From the NCBI RefSeq assembly GCF_048771995.1, contig NC_133030.1, positions 11,486,001 to 11,550,000 of the forward strand: DNA of 64,000 nucleotides, read 5' to 3'. This DNA comes from Taeniopygia guttata. Lineage: Eukaryota > Chordata > Aves > Passeriformes > Estrildidae. This document shows positions 60,754 through 64,000 of this stretch, piece after piece (the first letter of the stretch is position 1; every line of letters begins with the position of its first letter). The translations under genes were made by a program, and so were the position numbers. Under the pieces are notes generated by a model. The model did no database searches. It saw nothing but the letters and a program-made list of their open reading frames with translations, and was not told the DNA's origin.

Positions 60754-62515
60754 ATGCCGTCCCTGCCGCAGGACTCACCCGCCGCGGGGTTGGGGACAGG
60801 GTTCCCCATGGTGAGGGGTCCCCCCTCCGAGCTCATGGGCTTCTACATCACCTCCTACGAGGTGGCCTTCGGGAAGAGGCCCACGGGGTGGCCCCAAAAG
60901 TTGGAGAAGGGGCGCGTTTTGGGGATTGAGCCCCCCGGTGACAGGAGCGTGCACCCCCTCCTCGGCGTCCACACCGACTCGGGATATGTCACCAACAACT
61001 ACTCGGCACTGGGATCCCTGATCTCCCCGCACGTGGAGCGGTAGGTCCCTGCTGCAGGAGTCTGGGGGGCACGTTTTGGGATCACTCCATCACAGCCATT
61101 CCCACCGCAGCCAGGACACCGACGTGTCCACCACCTCCGAGGACTTCAAGGTCTTCGGGCGCCCGGAATACCAAAGGATGTTGCCCGAGCACGTGCATGA
61201 GCCGGAGTGTCGGTGTCCCACTGACTTCTCCTTTTCCCGCCTCCGTTTCGGGGAGGTGATAGCCCCAAAAGCATCCGGGGAATATGGCACCCAGAGCCAC
61301 TGCGCCAGTCCTGCCAAGCCAGGTATGATTCCGGGGTCTTGGGAATCCCAGGGAAAGCTCCAGCCTTAGTAGGAGGGTTTTGGGGTGTTGAGATCCTGGT
61401 GAAAGCTCCATTCCCAGGAGATTCTGGGGTCTTGGTGATCCCAGAGAAAGCTCTGTCTTTATGAGGATTTTGGGGTGTTAGGATTCCTAGGAAACCTCCA
61501 ACTACAGGAGGATTTGGGGCCCTGAGGGTTCCCGGTCCAGCTCTAACATCAGGAAGGTTTTGGGATTATTGATGGTCCCAGAGCCACAGCCAGCTCTAGG
61601 GATTTTGGGGTGTCAGTGTTCCTGGAGCCAGGTCAGACCTCAGGAGGTTTTGGGAGTGTTGGAGACCCCATGCTTCCCCACCAAACACAGTAGGACAGGT
61701 GTATCCAGGTAATGCCAGGCCTGGGGACACAGGGGACATCCCTGCTCCATCTGCTCCCCACAGATGTCCCACCGAGGGCAACGGAACTGTCGGTCTGCAC
61801 CAGGACCACCCAGAGGAGCGACCTCATCGTGCCAGAGCAGCCCGTGAGCCCCGTGCCCATCATGTCCCCTGTCCCCCCCACCCCTCAGCACCCCAGGACA
61901 CACTTTTCCTCTCCCACAGCTTGATGTTGGTGATGGTCGGATGGATTCCGTTCCTGCCAAATGCAGCATTGTAAGCAAAGGGACAGGGTGGCAAGGGCAG
62001 GGGACATCCTGTCCTGGTGCTCCCAGTGGGAGCAGCTGCCTGGGCATGGGAATGAGCAGGATCATCCCTGTGTTCCCACACAGCCCCAGCCTGCCATGGG
62101 CCATCCCGCCCCCTTCGCCCCGCCGGAGCTCCAAGTGGGACCCAAGGGAGTCACTACCTGGAAGGTGGGTGCAGCCATGTCCCCTGCCCCCATCCCTTTT
62201 CCCAAGGAGCCACGCTCCCAACCCGCTGCATCCCTCAGGAGCCGTTGGCATACAGCACTGTCCACAACCAGTACCTGACCAATCTCTCACCGCTGGCCCC
62301 CGTAGCACCAGGTGAGTCTGGGGGGGATCACAGCCCCCAGGAGGAGTGGACACCCCCTTCACCAATCCCACCTGGATTTTCCAGGCTGGTGGGCACAGCC
62401 TCCAATCACCTGGGCCCCGAGATCTGTGGAGGGCATCCAGATCCCAAGTCCTAGTGGCTTCAGCACCAACAACCAGCCCACCAACCTGTGGCGCATCGAC
62501 GACCCCCTGACATGA
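60754..62515 (+). CDS. SAXO4/PPP1R32-like gene, 7 exons, 304 aa
   Basis: Exons: 60754-61040, 61111-61322, 61764-61843, 61920-61970, 62084-62164, 62239-62311, 62385-62515; phases close to an in-frame stop. It shows MGFYITSYEVAFGKRP, DSGYVTNNYSAL, FSFSRLRFGEV, VHNQYLTNLSP and PSGFSTNNQPTN, short Tyr/Phe-rich motifs like those of the axonemal-microtubule protein SAXO4 (PPP1R32), whose N-terminus I recall as FYATSYCTAYG followed by TGYKSN. The human protein is 425 aa, so this one is shorter. The gene sits exactly where PPP1R32 does in human, between SDHAF2 and LRRC10B. The start was chosen because it places FYITSY about 29 residues in, as in human; ATG 60808 is an alternative with a better context. 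Identity rests mainly on synteny. Confidence 0.68.
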
Positions 62516-62584
62516 CCCCCCACAAAAAGTGCTGCTGCATCCTGGGAGTCCCATCCTCGGCTTTTCACAAATCTCCCTAGGAGG

Positions 62585-62590
62585 AATAAA
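62585..62590 (+). promoter_or_regulatory. SAXO4-like gene poly(A) signal (AATAAA)
   Basis: GGAATAAAGACC about 70 bases after the stop. Confidence 0.7.
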
Positions 62591-62681
62591 GACCCTGCGC
62601 AATGCCATTGAATTGTTCCCTCATTTGGGGGTTTCCTGCATCCCAAAAGCTGGCAGGAGGGGTTTGGATGGTTGGGGGCTG

Positions 62682-62846
62682 TCACCTGGCCAGCTGCCGC
62701 TGGAGGGCTGTAGGAGCTCGGCTTTCCAGCTTTCCCAGCCGGCTTTGGGATGACACAGCTGATTTGCGGCAGGAAAATCCAGGCAGGGCTGTGGTGGGAA
62801 GCAGGAGGATGAGGAGAAGGAAGGACCTCACAGGGTGGGCAGCCAT
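62682..62846 (-). CDS. Hypothetical small secreted protein ORF, 54 aa
   Basis: On the minus strand GCCATGG opens a frame with a convincing signal peptide (MAAHPVRSFLLLILLLPTTA then LPG) followed by a short basic peptide with one cysteine (FSCRKSAVSSQSRLGKLESR) and a stop. The end coincides with a good splice donor (CCAG/GTGACA), so it could be a first coding exon of a longer gene. I do not recognise the family. No promoter motif, poly(A) signal or second exon could be tied to it. It may be a chance ORF. Confidence 0.25.
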   Translation of the reverse strand: MAAHPVRSFLLLILLLPTTALPGFSCRKSAVSSQSRLGKLESRAPTALQRQLAR

Positions 62847-63220
62847 GGCACGGGGGGCACCTGGAGAGGCTTCATCCATATCTTCCCTGGCCATAGGGAA
62901 GGGGATCTGTGCCCTAAGGAGTGGCTCCCGGCAGGGTGCCAGGGGATCTGAGGAATCACAGAGGGATTCTGCACCAGTTATTTCAAGGACCCCCAACCAG
63001 TCAAAGCATCCACACACAGCTCGGGGAGCTGTGGATTCCCACCCAGCCCAGGGACCCCACACTCAGTTTAGGGCCCCACACCCAGTTCAGGGTGAGGGCG
63101 CTGATGCCAAGCTGCTGGAAAAGGGGCTGGGAATGCTGGGGTGCGAGGCAATCCTGCCTGGTTTGGGGACAGAGCCGGGACAAGCGGGACGGGAACGGGG
63201 CCGGGCAGGCGTGGGAATGG

Positions 63221-63411
63221 TGGGGCGGGGCATGAATGGAGCAGGTGGGCGTGGCCTAAATGGGCGCGAACGGCGGGGCGGGGCGTGAATGGAGCGGGTG
63301 GGCGTGGCCTGAATGGGCGCGAACGGCGGGGCGGGGCATGAATGGAGCGGGTGGGCGTGGCCTGAATGGGCGCGAACGGCGGGGCGGGGCATGAATGGGT
63401 CGGGGGCGTGG
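63221..63411. repeat. 53-bp GC-box minisatellite, about 3.6 copies
   Basis: GGGCGCGAACGG recurs at 63262, 63315 and 63368, an exact 53-base period. Each unit contains GGGGCGGGGC (Sp1/KLF type), CATGAATGGAGCGGG and GGGCGTGGCC. It ends about 120 bases before the LRRC10B ATG. Confidence 0.92.
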
Positions 63412-63429
63412 CCTCCGCCCCGGTGGCGC

Positions 63430-63464
63430 GGCTCCCATTGGCCGCGGCGCGTTGCCATGGCCAC
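63430..63464. promoter_or_regulatory. LRRC10B proximal promoter: CCAAT box and RFX X-box
   Basis: A reversed CCAAT box (CCCATTGGCC, about 63434-63443) is followed at 63451-63464 by GTTGCCATGGCCAC, differing at one position from GTTGCCATGGCAAC. The pair lies 70-100 bases before the LRRC10B ATG. Confidence 0.65.
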
Positions 63465-63530
63465 GGCGTCGCCCTCCCCCCGCCGGGTCCGGCGCAGGTC
63501 CCGGTGCAGGTCCCGGTGCAGTCCCGGTGA

Positions 63531-64000
<470 letters not shown>

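Overview
The window is vertebrate nuclear DNA and almost certainly avian. Genes are close together with small GT-AG introns, promoters are CpG-rich, and the only abundant interspersed repeat is the CR1 LINE in the form common in Neoaves (the 3' end reads GGAATGGTTTGGGTTGGAAG on the reverse strand). A passerine is my best guess; the species cannot be fixed from this sequence. Fifteen genes are visible in the order and orientation I recall for human 11q12.2. No retroviral, prokaryotic or CRISPR sequence was seen.

Layout: CD6 (+, 5' end cut by the window), CD5 (+), VPS37C (-), one pepsinogen A gene PGA (+), VWCE (-), DDB1 (-, 27 coding exons), TKFC (+), CYB561A3 (-), TMEM138 (+), TMEM216 (+), CPSF7 (-), SDHAF2 (+), a diverged SAXO4/PPP1R32-like gene (+) and LRRC10B (+, cut by the right edge). 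Between the last two lies a short minus-strand signal-peptide ORF of unknown status. Exon models were built by hand from splice sites, reading phase and remembered human proteins. Each model closes in frame: DDB1 1140 aa, VWCE 841, TKFC 582, CD5 464, CPSF7 460, PGA 378, VPS37C 354, the SAXO4-like gene 304, CYB561A3 251, TMEM138 162, SDHAF2 154, TMEM216 141.

The genes share position more than pathway. CD5 and CD6 are a tandem pair of lymphocyte scavenger-receptor-cysteine-rich co-receptors. TMEM138 and TMEM216 are adjacent ciliary transition-zone genes, and the SAXO4-like gene and LRRC10B may extend a ciliary theme; RFX X-box-like palindromes sit at three of these starts. Three divergent promoters are seen: DDB1/TKFC, CYB561A3/TMEM138 and CPSF7/SDHAF2. 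Convergent pairs with close poly(A) signals are CD5/VPS37C, PGA/VWCE, TKFC/CYB561A3 and TMEM216/CPSF7.

The most notable signals are a textbook AT-AC (U12-type) intron in DDB1, G-skewed minisatellites beside two divergent promoters, a 53-bp GC-box minisatellite upstream of LRRC10B, a CYB561A3 stop codon embedded in its own AATAAA, and a CR1 inverted repeat inside a DDB1 intron.
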